Counted from the first letter of the stretch, positions 1 to 8,034 are shown. The stretch: 35,090 nt of DNA from Gammaproteobacteria bacterium (GCA_021731365.1 JAKFXL010000028.1:1-35090), one strand, 5' to 3'. Notes: generated by a model from the sequence alone, not told the origin. Program-made: numbers and translations.

Positions 1-197
1 CCGACAGCCCCGCCCAGCCCGATCAGCAGATTCCGCTACGACGTTGATGCGGTCTTTTGCATGGCATTGAATAGAGTTTGGTTGTCCTAGGCTAGCGCAG
101 ATGGTTTGGCGTGTGATGCCGATAATCACTTTCGTATTTCAACGTAACGCCAGCGTCTACCGCGTAGCGGTTGTATTCAATAAGACAGTGGAGAAAT
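1..197. other. Gene-poor left edge
   Basis: No gene can be supported here. The reading frame from base 3 to a TGA at 45-47 encodes a short Pro/Gln-rich stretch that could be the extreme C-terminus of a plus-strand gene starting outside the window. The sequence is too short to judge. No tRNA, terminator or repeat was recognised. Confidence 0.3.
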
Positions 198-416
198 CTA
201 GAGTATCGCCTCAACCATTACCCTGATTTTTTTTGCTTTTTCAAAATGGTCTAGCCTTTTTTCCACAATCCACCAGGTTGCTGCCTCCATGAGGAGTTCG
301 GGGTCGTCGTTTTTATTTGCAAAAAACGCATAAAATGACAGACCAACACCCTCGCCTTTACTCTCGATTTTTTTATCACAGACCTCGATGATTTTTCTTT
401 TTAATGCTTCTCTCAT
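198..416 (-). CDS. Small hypothetical protein
   Basis: I do not recognise this family. The reading frame encodes about 72 residues from the ATG at 416, or 84 from a GTG at 452. An AAGGA lies about 11 bases before the ATG, so the start is uncertain. The protein is charged, predicted mostly helical and apparently soluble, with no signal peptide or membrane segment. It has an aromatic patch (SFYAFFANK) followed by a helical stretch containing EAATWWIVEKRLDHF and a basic end. The balanced amino-acid composition and lack of low complexity suggest a real gene. The surrounding DNA is more A/T-rich than the rest of the window and has no close partner gene. Confidence 0.5.
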   Translation of the reverse strand: MREALKRKIIEVCDKKIESKGEGVGLSFYAFFANKNDDPELLMEAATWWIVEKRLDHFEKAKKIRVMVEAIL

Positions 417-741
417 GTCATTAATAATCCTTAACAAGATCTCTATGTGCACTTGTTTAATGAGGTGGTAAAACCATCTCCAAGGCTCTGGTCAATTGAC
501 TGGCCACATCTTTATCCAGCTATCCTTGATGTTCAAGATAAATCCTCGTCGGTTTCAGGTTTCCCCTCGAATGCATCCATCTGTGTATCAAGCGGCAGGT
601 ATAAACCCTATTGCTACATAATCAAATAATACTCCACGGCCTTTGGCTGTGTGCGGCAACGTACTTTAGGGGCTGTTACTATAGCGGGCTGATGCGGCGC
701 TACGTCGCGTTCAATCACCATCAACCATGGAAGGATTAACA
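417..741. other. Intergenic region before the hydrolase gene
   Basis: About 325 bases with no convincing gene. A 60-codon plus-strand frame at 447-629 lacks a ribosome-binding site and recognisable features. The promoter of the downstream hydrolase gene probably lies in the last 100 bases, but I could not pick a clear -35/-10 pair. An AAGGA at 731-735 is the ribosome-binding site for the ATG at 742. Confidence 0.4.
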
Positions 742-1533
742 ATGAAAAGATTGCTCTGTGTTTTAACGCTGCTGTTTGCCGGTTCTGCTGCCCACGCCGC
801 ACTGGTGACCAAAGAGGTTGATTACACCACGGGTGATGCGACAACGCTTAAGGGGTATGTCGTTTACGATGATAGTTTTAAGGGTAAACGCCCGGCGGTG
901 CTGGTGGTGCATGAGTGGTGGGGCCATAACGCCTACGCCCGCAAACGGGCCGATATGTTGGCGGGGCTGGGGTATGTGGCGCTGGCGGTGGATATGTATG
1001 GTGATGGTAAACAGGCGCACCATCCGGAAGAGGCACAGAGCTTTTCCAGTGAGATCGCTAACAATATGAACTTGGGTAAGGCCCGCTTTATGGCGGCGCT
1101 GGAGCTGATCCAGAAAGAGCCGATGACCGATGATACCCGCATCGGTGCGATTGGTTACTGCTTTGGTGGTGCGGTGGTGTTGCAGATGGCGCGGGAGGGG
1201 GTGGATCTTGAAGGCGTGGTGAGTTTTCATGGCAGCCTGGGTACCCGTAGCCCTGCACAGAAAGGGGGTGTAAAGGCGAATATTCTGGTGGCCCACGGTG
1301 GTGCTGATCCGTTTGTGACGACGGAGCAGGTGGGGGATTTTGTGAAGGAGATGGAGGCCGCTGATGCGCGTTATAAATTTATTATTTACAGCGGTGCACA
1401 GCATAGCTTCACTAATCCTGAGGCAGATGCGTTTGGTGCCAAGTTCAAGCTGCCGTTGAAATACAATAAACAGGCCGACCACGAGTCGTGGGGTGATATG
1501 CAGCGATTTTTTAAAGGGGTTTTTGGTGGTTAA
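742..1533 (+). CDS. Dienelactone hydrolase family protein, exported
   Basis: Alpha/beta-hydrolase of the dienelactone hydrolase family, 263 residues. The first 19 residues form a signal peptide ending in AHA, so the enzyme is probably periplasmic. The expected triad is visible: nucleophile Cys140 in GYCFGG, Asp189 in HGGADPF and His221 in AQHSF. The HEWWGH segment near residue 57 is also typical. The start at 742 was preferred over an in-frame ATG at 727 because AAGGA sits 6 bases upstream and the signal peptide then begins cleanly with MKRLL. Substrate is unknown; these proteins are often carboxylesterases acting on small lactones or esters. The stop overlaps the start of the downstream globin gene, so the two are probably co-transcribed. 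Confidence 0.88.
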   Translation: MKRLLCVLTLLFAGSAAHAALVTKEVDYTTGDATTLKGYVVYDDSFKGKRPAVLVVHEWWGHNAYARKRADMLAGLGYVALAVDMYGDGKQAHHPEEAQSFSSEIANNMNLGKARFMAALELIQKEPMTDDTRIGAIGYCFGGAVVLQMAREGVDLEGVVSFHGSLGTRSPAQKGGVKANILVAHGGADPFVTTEQVGDFVKEMEAADARYKFIIYSGAQHSFTNPEADAFGAKFKLPLKYNKQADHESWGDMQRFFKGVFGG

Positions 1534-1915
1534 TTCAGAACAGACACCTTATCAGCGCCTCGGGGGTGAGGCCGCTGTGCGTAGGTTGGTGGTACGGTTT
1601 TATGGGTTGATGGCCACCGTGCCGGAGGCGCAGGTGATTCGTGCCATGCACCCGGCGGATCTCTCTGGCTCCAGCGACAAGTTGTTTAAGTTTCTCTCTG
1701 GCTGGCTCGGTGGCCCGCCGCTCTATGTGCAGGAGTATGGCCACCCCTTTTTGCGCGCCCGCCATCTCCCGTTTGTGATCGGCGAGGCGGAGCGGGATGC
1801 CTGGATGTTCTGTATGACAACAGCGCTGGATGAGATGGGGCTGGAGGATGAGTTGTTGACGCAGCATCTGTTGCAGTCACTGCGTGGTGTGGCGGACCAT
1901 ATGCGTAACCAGTGA
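1526..1915 (+). CDS. Group II truncated haemoglobin
   Basis: Truncated (2/2) globin of group II (trHbO), 129 residues, binding haem in the cytoplasm. Family landmarks are visible: an N-terminal YQRLGG, FYGLM with Tyr B10 (about residue 26), LSGWLGGPPLY, YGHPFLRARH with proximal His (about residue 80), and RDAW with Trp G8 (about residue 93). The GTG at 1526 was chosen because it follows an AAAGGGG motif and starts the protein just before the conserved region; an upstream in-frame ATG at 1493 would read far into the hydrolase gene. It overlaps the end of the hydrolase gene by 8 bases, suggesting translational coupling. Such globins are linked to oxygen or nitric-oxide chemistry; the specific role is unknown. 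Confidence 0.9.
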   Translation: MVNSEQTPYQRLGGEAAVRRLVVRFYGLMATVPEAQVIRAMHPADLSGSSDKLFKFLSGWLGGPPLYVQEYGHPFLRARHLPFVIGEAERDAWMFCMTTALDEMGLEDELLTQHLLQSLRGVADHMRNQ

Positions 1916-1937
1916 TCCTATATATGGGCTGTTGGGA

Positions 1938-2645
1938 TCAGGTGTTGAGGTAGGTTTGTTTCCAGGATTCATACTCGTCGACCAAGGCGCTGATCTGCTC
2001 GGCATCAAATTCACGCAATCCGCTTAGTAGAATGTTTTTGGTGCAGTGGCCGACGGTTGTGCCATCGGAGATCAGGTTGAACTCCAGTGTGGCGCGGCCC
2101 CGCTTGCCGTCGACGTCGAGGTGGCTGCCGCGTAGTTCCAATGTGGGTGCGCTGATGTCCAGACGGTCGATGTTGATGCTCATGCTCTCGTAGATGACCA
2201 TGGGCCGTTCAGGATTGATCATGACGCCATTTTTTTCCATGAGGGGGATCAGAATGTGTGGAAAGGTCTGGCCGGAGAAGGCAACGTAGCTGCGGGTCAG
2301 GTCATTGATTAGCGTAGGGTTGTGGCTGGTATCACCACTGCGCTCGATGGTGAGGCACTGTTTGCTGGCGGCATCACTGATGATGATGTGGCCACTGCTG
2401 GTATCGGGAAGCGTGACGGCCTCGTCGGTGACCATGCCGGAAAAGGTAAAACACATCTGCTGGCTCAGGCCGTAGTGTTCGAGGGCGACGGCAAACAGCA
2501 GGTCGCCGGGCACGCAAAAACGTTTGGCATCAATGTTGTGGATGGGGTTGAAGTCACCGGCGATATTTTTGGCAAAGTCACTGGCCTGTTGGCGGCTGAA
2601 GCTGACGGTGCTGTTTGTGCGCTGGTAAAAGTGGTGAAGCTGCAT
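1938..2645 (-). CDS. DUF3581 family protein
   Basis: 235 residues, full length for the DUF3581 family found in gammaproteobacteria. The N-terminal segment FSRQQASDFAK followed by AGDFNPIHN and DAKRFCVPGDLLFA is the family signature. The DFNPIH element resembles the hydratase motif of MaoC/hot-dog proteins, so an acyl-thioester-related activity is conceivable, but no reaction is established. No signal peptide or membrane segment is seen. An AGGAT lies upstream of the ATG. The gene converges on the globin gene, 22 bases apart, and is followed upstream on the same strand by slyD. Confidence 0.85.
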   Translation of the reverse strand: MQLHHFYQRTNSTVSFSRQQASDFAKNIAGDFNPIHNIDAKRFCVPGDLLFAVALEHYGLSQQMCFTFSGMVTDEAVTLPDTSSGHIIISDAASKQCLTIERSGDTSHNPTLINDLTRSYVAFSGQTFPHILIPLMEKNGVMINPERPMVIYESMSINIDRLDISAPTLELRGSHLDVDGKRGRATLEFNLISDGTTVGHCTKNILLSGLREFDAEQISALVDEYESWKQTYLNT

Positions 2646-2714
2646 GGTGAATAGATCCTGTCTTCATATAACGGCGTGCGTTTGATCGGGACGGCACCCT
2701 TTGCACAGGTATTG

Positions 2715-2756
2715 CTCAGCCCCCTTTTACGTTGATGCGGTGTAGAGAGGGCTGAG
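2715..2756 (-). terminator. Possible hairpin downstream of slyD
   Basis: CTCAGCCC at 2715-2722 pairs with GGGCTGAG at 2749-2756 across a 26-base loop, just past the slyD stop. There is no U-tract on the minus strand, so an intrinsic terminator is not assured. Confidence 0.3.
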
Positions 2757-2763
2757 ATCGAGG

Positions 2764-3258
2764 TTAGTGGTGATGGCCACCTTCGCCATGCACGTGGTTG
2801 TGTGCAATCTCTTCCGGGGTGGCGTCGCGCAGGTCGATGATCTCAATATCGAAGGTCAGGGTTTTGCCCGCCAGGGGGTGGTTGGTATCAACATCGAGAC
2901 TCTTCAATCCCACTTTAAGCACCACCACTTCACGCGGCCCTTCGGAGGTGTTGAGCTGTATCACCATTCCTGGCTTGAACTGGACTTTTTTGCTGCCGGT
3001 TTTTACAACATGTTTAATGGAGACGCGCTGTTGTGCATCAGCCAGGCGCTGGCCATAGGCCTGCTCAGGGGTGAGGGTGATGGTGAAGTTGTCACCTTTC
3101 TGTTTCCCGTCCAGGGCATCTTCCAGCCCCTTGATAATGGTGGTATGGCCGTGCAGGTAGACTATGGGATTGCTTTCCCGCGAATCTTCAATTTGTCCCT
3201 GGCTTGTTTCGCTTAAACGGTAGTGAAAGGTGACAACCTTGTTTGCTTCAATCAACAT
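2764..3258 (-). CDS. slyD: FKBP-type peptidyl-prolyl isomerase SlyD
   Basis: Cytoplasmic prolyl isomerase/chaperone, 164 residues. The order is SlyD-like: an N-terminal FKBP half (VTFHYRLSE, then DGKQKGD), the inserted chaperone flap region around residues 70-120, return of the FKBP fold with HPLAGKTLTFDIEI, and a short His-rich metal-binding tail ending in GEGGHHH. The tail is shorter than that of E. coli SlyD, which carries a long His/Cys/Asp-rich extension, so nickel storage may be weaker. No signal peptide. A purine-rich GAGAGAAAA precedes the ATG. Its neighbours are unrelated housekeeping and DUF genes. Confidence 0.9.
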   Translation of the reverse strand: MLIEANKVVTFHYRLSETSQGQIEDSRESNPIVYLHGHTTIIKGLEDALDGKQKGDNFTITLTPEQAYGQRLADAQQRVSIKHVVKTGSKKVQFKPGMVIQLNTSEGPREVVVLKVGLKSLDVDTNHPLAGKTLTFDIEIIDLRDATPEEIAHNHVHGEGGHHH

Positions 3259-3296
3259 GTTTTCTCTCTTAAAAAGCGCTAACTATATAGTGGGTA

Positions 3297-3617
3297 TTAA
3301 TTGGGGGTGATGCATTTGTAGATACCAAAGGTGCGTTTGCCCTCTTTGATATCGCTGATGGGGGCAATAGTATCACCGCCCATCTCGGCGGCGGTATTGC
3401 GGGCAAGGTCTGCCAGCTCGCGGGCCATCTTGTTATGGTCACGTTCGATGAAAAACTTGTTCATGACGGAGGCGGTGGTGGTGCCGAGTTCCTTGCAGCC
3501 CACAGCATCCTGTTTGCTCTGTACCAGACGCACGGCCTGGCCAGCGGTGGTTACCTTAACCCAGCTACAGGCGCTTAAGCTCAGGGCAACGAAGGCAGTA
3601 ATCAGTAGTTTTTTCAT
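3297..3617 (-). CDS. DUF4156 domain lipoprotein
   Basis: Small lipoprotein, 106 residues from the ATG at 3617. The signal peptide MKKLLITAFVALSLSACSW ends in a lipobox LSAC with the lipidated Cys at about residue 17. The mature part has the DUF4156 pattern: VTTAGQAVRLV, a conserved Cys in GCKELG, then ELADLARNTAAEMGGD and a final YKC. The fold is small and periplasmic and its function is unknown; relatives are envelope-associated. The upstream in-frame start at 3668 was rejected because it would hide the signal peptide and overlap the DUF2058 gene. Confidence 0.85.
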   Translation of the reverse strand: MKKLLITAFVALSLSACSWVKVTTAGQAVRLVQSKQDAVGCKELGTTTASVMNKFFIERDHNKMARELADLARNTAAEMGGDTIAPISDIKEGKRTFGIYKCITPN

Positions 3618-3661
3618 TTGGGGTTCTCTAAAAGTTAAAAGAGTTAGTGGATAGTGGCAGC

Positions 3662-4210
3662 CTACCACATCAGATCGTCAGGTACTTTATAGGCAGCGTA
3701 AGGGTCATCTTCGGGGGTGACGTTATCAACGGTTTTGCCGCAATAGATCACCTGGCTGGCATCGCGTTCTCTGATTTTGTCCGCGACGATAGGTGGAACC
3801 AGCTCGTAACGGTCGTTGAGTTTGGCGATGGCCAGTCGGCCATGGCTGAGCTCTTTGTGGATATTGGCATTGAGGTAGAGTCGTTTGACCACATTGCCAT
3901 CGGTAAAGTGGTAGCTGATGTCGCCGCCACTATCGATCACCCGGTTGCTCTCAATCAGTTGTTTGATCTGGGCCACTACTGCGCGGCGCTCGGACTCCTC
4001 TTTGCGCTGCTGGTTGAGCTGGCGGTCGCGCTCCAGTTTTTCCGCCTGTGTCTGCTGTGCCAGCTGCTTGGTCTCGTCAGCCTGGGGCGCGGGTTTATTT
4101 TTGCCCTTCTGCTGCTTCTGGCTCTGGTACTGGCTCTGCTTGGTTTGACGGGCCTGCTTGTCATTCACCAAACCGCTCTTTTTTAGTTGATCAAAGAGTG
4201 AATTACTCAT
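3662..4210 (-). CDS. DUF2058 family protein (YaiL-like)
   Basis: 182 residues from the ATG at 4210; the longer frame to 4273 lacks support. The N-terminus MSNSLFDQLKKSGLV is characteristic of the DUF2058/YaiL family. It is followed by a highly charged Gln/Lys-rich helical region (about residues 18-80) that is probably coiled coil, and then a compact C-terminal domain with YHFTDGN, a conserved IHKEL-like region and YCGKTVDN. Cytoplasmic. The biochemical role is not established; YaiL has been seen with nucleoproteins and ribosomes, so RNA association is plausible. It ends 44 bases before the DUF4156 lipoprotein gene. Confidence 0.85.
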   Translation of the reverse strand: MSNSLFDQLKKSGLVNDKQARQTKQSQYQSQKQQKGKNKPAPQADETKQLAQQTQAEKLERDRQLNQQRKEESERRAVVAQIKQLIESNRVIDSGGDISYHFTDGNVVKRLYLNANIHKELSHGRLAIAKLNDRYELVPPIVADKIRERDASQVIYCGKTVDNVTPEDDPYAAYKVPDDLMW

Positions 4211-4272
4211 AGGTATCTGTCCGTGGGGGCTAAAACAACGCCCTAGAGTAAGGGTTTGGCCGCATGCTGGCA

Positions 4273-4306
4273 ATAAAAAGCCCGCGCCAACAGCCGTTGG
4301 GCGGGC
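4273..4306 (-). terminator. Rho-independent terminator of the beta-barrel gene
   Basis: Stem GCCCGC-(G)-CCAAC at 4280-4291 pairs with GTTGG-GCGGGC at 4296-4306, with loop AGCC and one bulged base. Read on the minus strand, it is followed by TTTTTATTG. It lies 19 bases past the stop of the barrel gene. Confidence 0.8.
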
Positions 4307-4324
4307 CGGATGGAGCCGGACTGG

Positions 4325-4888
4325 TTAGAAGCTATAGCCAACCTTGATCGCGCCGCGGAAGTTGTCGGCCCCTTTCTGCCCGGCAAAGTTATCCCCCTGG
4401 GTAGCCTGATAGCGGGCTTCTGCACCGAGAAACAGGTTGTCCATCGCCTTGTAGTGCAGGCTGACACCAAGCTGGAGGGCGAGCATTCCTGCATTTTCAG
4501 TATCAGTTTCGGCCTTAACATAACCAATGCCGGGGCCAAAACCCACACCAAACCCTGACGCCGATTCAATCACATAGTGTGGATTAATCTCAAAACTGTT
4601 GATCTTTAAGCCACTGTCGCTGTAACGGGTATAGCTGATCTGCTGGCGAATTTTGTTGCTGGGCGGTTGCAGTAGTGGGCAGTTGAGCGAGAGTTCGATG
4701 CCACTGACGGTATCGTTGTTGGCACCATTAATGTCTGGATCTAGATTGCCAACCACAAGTGAGAGCGTCGGTTCTGCCACGTAGTCAGCATCCATGCCCG
4801 CCATGAAATTCCATTGGCCTTGGGCAAAGGCACTGCCAGAGCTGAGTAACAGGGTGGACAGGAGGGTGATCGAGAGCTGTTTTTTCAT
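4325..4888 (-). CDS. Outer-membrane beta-barrel protein (OmpA/OmpW-like)
   Basis: 187 residues with a clear signal peptide (about residues 1-22, ending SAFA-Q). The rest alternates short amphipathic strands with Gly/Asn/Asp turns and ends in the strand GAIKVGYSF; a terminal Phe is the usual BAM recognition signal. This is the pattern of a small 8-stranded barrel. Visible strands include QQISYTRYSD, INPHYVIES, GVGFGPGIGYV and LFLGAEARYQ. Passenger or channel function cannot be inferred. Two features stand out: a single mature Cys in LNCPLLQPP, and no peptidoglycan-binding domain. AAGGA precedes the ATG, and its own terminator follows, so it may be a single-gene unit. Confidence 0.75.
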   Translation of the reverse strand: MKKQLSITLLSTLLLSSGSAFAQGQWNFMAGMDADYVAEPTLSLVVGNLDPDINGANNDTVSGIELSLNCPLLQPPSNKIRQQISYTRYSDSGLKINSFEINPHYVIESASGFGVGFGPGIGYVKAETDTENAGMLALQLGVSLHYKAMDNLFLGAEARYQATQGDNFAGQKGADNFRGAIKVGYSF

Positions 4889-4992
4889 GGCGGGTCCTTG
4901 ATTTTTATCTATACCGGACTGGCTATGTTAGCGAGTTCTGATGGTAAAGCAATGCCTCCTCCGATGGATTATTACGGTATCTCCAATAGTGG

Positions 4993-5550
4993 TTAAAAAC
5001 GAAGGTTGAGCTGCTCCTCGTTGAGCAGGTCGTAGACGGGCGAGCTATTGACGTTACGGGCCAGGGGGTTGAGGGTGTGTGGTTCGCTCTGTTGCAGTGT
5101 TAACAGGTGGGTGATCTGCCAGTTATGGAGGCTGAGGTAGTCGGCAATCATGCTGCGGTGACATTGGCATGGATTGCGTTCGGCACACATAATGGCAACA
5201 GATTGACTGCGTGCCAAGGCGGTGAGCCTGTTGATGCCTTCAACAAACAGTCGGTTACTCATGTGGTCAGCGTAGCCACGAAAGCTGCTGTGAGTGAGGG
5301 CGCTGTGGCGTGAATCGCCCCTTTCATTGCGTCGTCCACCAAGCTCATGGCCCAGCCAGCCGTAGGCAATCCTCTCCTCTTCGCAGGCGATACTGAGGCT
5401 GTTGCGATTGTAGGCCGGGTAGCGCTGTGACTGAGGGAGGCTACGTACGTCAATGAGTTGGTTAATGCCATGGTTATGCAACATGGCAAAAAATTCGGCC
5501 AGTGTGCGGTTGCTGTGACCGATAGTGAATAGCTTGGTGGCTGTTGTCAC
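4993..5550 (-). CDS. DUF488 domain protein
   Basis: 185 residues, cytoplasmic. DUF488 markers are clear: FTIGHSNRTLAEF at the start, LIDVRSLPQSQRYPAYN, a middle YGWLGHELGGRR, and the cysteine/histidine motif CAERNPCQCHRSMIA near residue 120. These residues recall metal- or nucleotide-binding sites, but no activity is established for the family. It has no close upstream partner on its strand: the next gene (yibQ-like) is separated by about 300 bases including a strong terminator, so it is probably transcribed independently. Confidence 0.87.
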   Translation of the reverse strand: MTTATKLFTIGHSNRTLAEFFAMLHNHGINQLIDVRSLPQSQRYPAYNRNSLSIACEEERIAYGWLGHELGGRRNERGDSRHSALTHSSFRGYADHMSNRLFVEGINRLTALARSQSVAIMCAERNPCQCHRSMIADYLSLHNWQITHLLTLQQSEPHTLNPLARNVNSSPVYDLLNEEQLNLRF

Positions 5551-5853
5551 GTCTAGTTATCCTGAAGCCGTTGTGGCTTCTCTAAGTATTTCGGTAAGTG
5601 AGTAGTTCATTCTAGTTTGATCTCTTGGATATCTTCAATGATGGTGTGTGGCTGGTGACATACAAGGTCATTTTTCGTCAAAATATTGTCAATTGACGCC
5701 GTTTATTTGACGGGTCGGACAATTTTTTGGCGCATTATGGGCAAAAAAATAGGGCAACCTTGCGGATGCCCTATTAAAGAAGGGTAGGAAGAGATGACTA
5801 CAGTACCTGCATGGCAGGCACTGATGAATACAATGCAGGCAGCGTGCCAACTT
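5551..5853. other. Intergenic region between DUF488 and the deacetylase gene
   Basis: About 300 bases. It holds the terminator of the upstream minus-strand operon (5743-5775), presumably the DUF488 promoter in 5560-5720, and the start of a short plus-strand reading frame at 5794. The sequence CAATTGACGCCGTTTATTTGACGGGTCGGACAATT (about 5690-5724) contains short repeated TGACG elements of unknown meaning. Confidence 0.4.
5743..5775 (-). terminator. Rho-independent terminator ending the gpmI-envC-ctpA-yibQ run
   Basis: A perfect 9-bp stem, AATAGGGCA at 5748-5756 with TGCCCTATT at 5767-5775, has a 10-base loop. Seven A residues at 5743-5749 become a U-tract on the minus strand. It lies 79 bases beyond the stop of the deacetylase gene. 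Confidence 0.85.
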
Positions 5854-5967
5854 TTATTGAGTCAGGCGATGATGGGTAATGTGGGGCCGGTTGGTGGCTG
5901 GTTGGGCCTGTTTCAACCTTTTGTGATGGTTCAGCAGCTCGCTGACAGGGACCAGTCTGAGTCCTAA
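5794..5967 (+). CDS. Possible 57-residue small ORF
   Basis: A plus-strand frame of 57 codons with an unusually good ribosome-binding site (TAGGAAGAG directly before the ATG). It sits just past the minus-strand terminator. The product begins MTTVPAWQALMNTMQ and is moderately hydrophobic and helical. Its second half is antisense to the end of the deacetylase gene, which could create the frame by chance. No family is recognised. Confidence 0.25.
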   Translation: MTTVPAWQALMNTMQAACQLLLSQAMMGNVGPVGGWLGLFQPFVMVQQLADRDQSES

Positions 5968-6708
5968 TGTTTTGAGCTGTGGTAGTTGCTGTTCCAGCAG
6001 TCCCAGAGTGGTGTCGTAAGGATGGCCAATGGCAATGGCGCTGCCTGTTTTTTTGGCATGCGCCACCAGACGTTGGAACTGCTGAGCGATGGCGGCTGGG
6101 CTGGGGTCGTTGTCAAGAAAGATGTCGCGCTGGCGAGAGGGGATGTGGTTTTTTTGTGCCAGTTGTAAGGCAACTGTTTTGGCAGTTGTACGGCTATCGA
6201 TAAAGTAGAGCTGGTTATTTTCATGGAGTATCTCCATTAGCCACTGCATCTGGGTTGGTTGGCGCGTGAGCAGGCTACCCATATGGTTATTTACCCCTCT
6301 GGCATAGGGGATGGCCCCGATGGCTGTTTTGAGGGTCTGTTTAAACTCCGGTTCTTCCATCACCAGCCGTAGGCCGCCATCACCAAGTTTTTTGCCGCTC
6401 TCTGACTCCATGGGGATGTGAATCATCACCTCTTTGCCCAGGTGATGGGCTGCTGTGGCCAGGGATTGGCTGTAGGGGGTGTGGGGGATGAAGGAGTAGG
6501 TGATATTTCCCGGTAGCTGGAGTGCGCGCAGGCCATGCTGCTGTCGATCGCCCATATCATCAATAATGATGCTGATGGGGATGAGTGGCGGTGGTTCAGC
6601 TGTTTGTGCCTGAGCGGTATAACAGCAGAAGAGCAGCACAGCGCACCCACTCAGCCCCTGTAGCGGAGAGTGGGGACGGTTGTGTTGTGCCAATGCCCGG
6701 ATAGCCAA
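5854..6708 (-). CDS. yibQ: Divergent polysaccharide deacetylase (YibQ family)
   Basis: 284 residues. An N-terminal hydrophobic segment (about residues 18-35, ending AQAQ) suggests export to the periplasm. The catalytic domain shows the features of the divergent polysaccharide deacetylase family: ISIIIDDMGD near residue 50, HIPMES, a NHMGS motif, FIDSRTT and, near the end, AIGHPYDTT. The paired Asp residues and His motifs resemble NodB-like metal sites. Substrate is unknown, but genetic neighbourhood with envC and ctpA points to the cell wall. The start is uncertain: the frame opens with TTG at 6708, 6 bases after the ctpA stop, so the pair is probably translationally coupled. Confidence 0.85.
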   Translation of the reverse strand: MAIRALAQHNRPHSPLQGLSGCAVLLFCCYTAQAQTAEPPPLIPISIIIDDMGDRQQHGLRALQLPGNITYSFIPHTPYSQSLATAAHHLGKEVMIHIPMESESGKKLGDGGLRLVMEEPEFKQTLKTAIGAIPYARGVNNHMGSLLTRQPTQMQWLMEILHENNQLYFIDSRTTAKTVALQLAQKNHIPSRQRDIFLDNDPSPAAIAQQFQRLVAHAKKTGSAIAIGHPYDTTLGLLEQQLPQLKTLGLRLVPVSELLNHHKRLKQAQPATNRPHITHHRLTQ

Positions 6709-6714
6709 TGACGG

Positions 6715-8034
6715 CTATTTTTTCAGAATTTGTAGCCCTTTCAGCAGGTTGAGTGCTTCGTATAGCTGGTAATCTTTGCTGGCCAGCGGCTCGTTATCTT
6801 TGTTGGCCTCTTTATTGGTCTTGCTGTCATTTTTCGTTCCAGCTTTGCCATTTTCTAAATGACCGGAGAGATCGGCTTCTTTGACTGGCTCAAACTCGGA
6901 GGGGTCAAGTGTGGTCAGTTTGGCATTTTCAAGTTTGATGTCCGGCTCAATCCCTTCGGCCTGAATGGAGCGACCTGAAGGGGTGAAGTAGCGGGCGGTG
7001 GTGAGCTTGATGGCGGCACCGTTGTGCATTGGCAGGATGGTCTGTACAGACCCTTTGCCAAATGTTTTGCCTCCCATAATGATGGCGCGTTTATGGTCTT
7101 GCAGTGCACCTGCAACGATCTCGGATGCTGAGGCTGAGCCGCCGTTGACCAGCACAATCAGTGGGGCACCCTTGAGTATGTCAGTCGGTGTTGCTTTGAA
7201 CTTCATCTGCGAATCTTCGATGCGCCCTTCGGTGTAAACGATCAAACCCTCTTCAAGGAACGCATCAGAGACAGCAACGGCGGCATTAAGCACACCCCCG
7301 GGGTTGTTACGCAGGTCAAGGATCAGCCCTTTAAGTTCGCCTTTGTTCTCTTTTTTCAGTTTGCTGATGGCCTGGATCATGTTTTCGCCAGTGCTGGACT
7401 GAAACTGGGTGATGCGTACATAGCCAAAGCCCGGCTCAAGCTCGCGTTCCTTGATGCTGTTGACCTTGATCACTGCGCGGGTAATAGTGAGCTTGAGGGG
7501 TCTGTCGCCCCCTTCGCGGACCACGGTTAATGTGATATCGGTGCCGGGTTTGCCACGCATCAGTTTGACAGCGTCGTTAAGGGCAAGTCCTTTTACAGGT
7601 GTCTCGTCAATGCGGATAATCAAGTCGCCGGCCTGAATGCCAGCCCGTTGTGCGGGGGTGTCATCGATGGGGGAGATGACTTTTACAAAGCCGTCCTCAG
7701 TGCCTACTTCTATGCCCAGGCCACCAAATTCGCCGGTAGTGCCCACTTGCAGCTCTTTATAGGCCTCGGTGTCGAGGTAGGCGGAGTGTGGGTCAAGGCC
7801 GGAGAGCATGCCTTTGATAGCGTGCTCCAGTAGTGCGGAGTCTTCTGTGGATTCAACGTAATCAGATTTGATTTTGCCAAAAACTTCGCTGAAGGTGCGT
7901 AGTTCGTCGAGAGGCAAGGGGGTGCCACCGCTGGCCTGTTTGTCAGCCTGAACACTGTGGTTAATGGTTAGGGATACCCCTAAGACGACGCCCAGACTGA
8001 TAAAAAGCAGGTTACGCAAGGAAAAAAGTTTCAT
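6715..8034 (-). CDS. ctpA: Carboxy-terminal processing peptidase, S41 family
   Basis: Periplasmic serine protease, 439 residues. A signal or anchor segment spans residues 1-30; a PDZ domain follows (about 97-180, with GLGIEVG and AGIQAGDLI), then the S41 protease domain. The catalytic Ser302 (GSASASE), Lys327 (GKTFGKG) and Gln331 are all present, with the same 25-residue Ser-Lys spacing as Bacillus CtpB. A Lys/Asn-rich linker (about 390-420) precedes a short C-terminal helix. Members trim C-termini of periplasmic substrates, including peptidoglycan hydrolases or their regulators. GGAG sits 7 bases before the ATG. It lies between envC and the deacetylase gene, consistent with an envelope-maturation operon. 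Confidence 0.93.
   Translation of the reverse strand: MKLFSLRNLLFISLGVVLGVSLTINHSVQADKQASGGTPLPLDELRTFSEVFGKIKSDYVESTEDSALLEHAIKGMLSGLDPHSAYLDTEAYKELQVGTTGEFGGLGIEVGTEDGFVKVISPIDDTPAQRAGIQAGDLIIRIDETPVKGLALNDAVKLMRGKPGTDITLTVVREGGDRPLKLTITRAVIKVNSIKERELEPGFGYVRITQFQSSTGENMIQAISKLKKENKGELKGLILDLRNNPGGVLNAAVAVSDAFLEEGLIVYTEGRIEDSQMKFKATPTDILKGAPLIVLVNGGSASASEIVAGALQDHKRAIIMGGKTFGKGSVQTILPMHNGAAIKLTTARYFTPSGRSIQAEGIEPDIKLENAKLTTLDPSEFEPVKEADLSGHLENGKAGTKNDSKTNKEANKDNEPLASKDYQLYEALNLLKGLQILKK

Noticed and set aside
447-629. 60-codon plus-strand frame
   Set aside because: No ribosome-binding site or recognisable features, and it overlaps the 5' end of the longer option of the small hypothetical gene.
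763-1482. Long minus-strand frame over the hydrolase gene
   Set aside because: Shadow of a well-supported gene; composition typical of an antisense frame.
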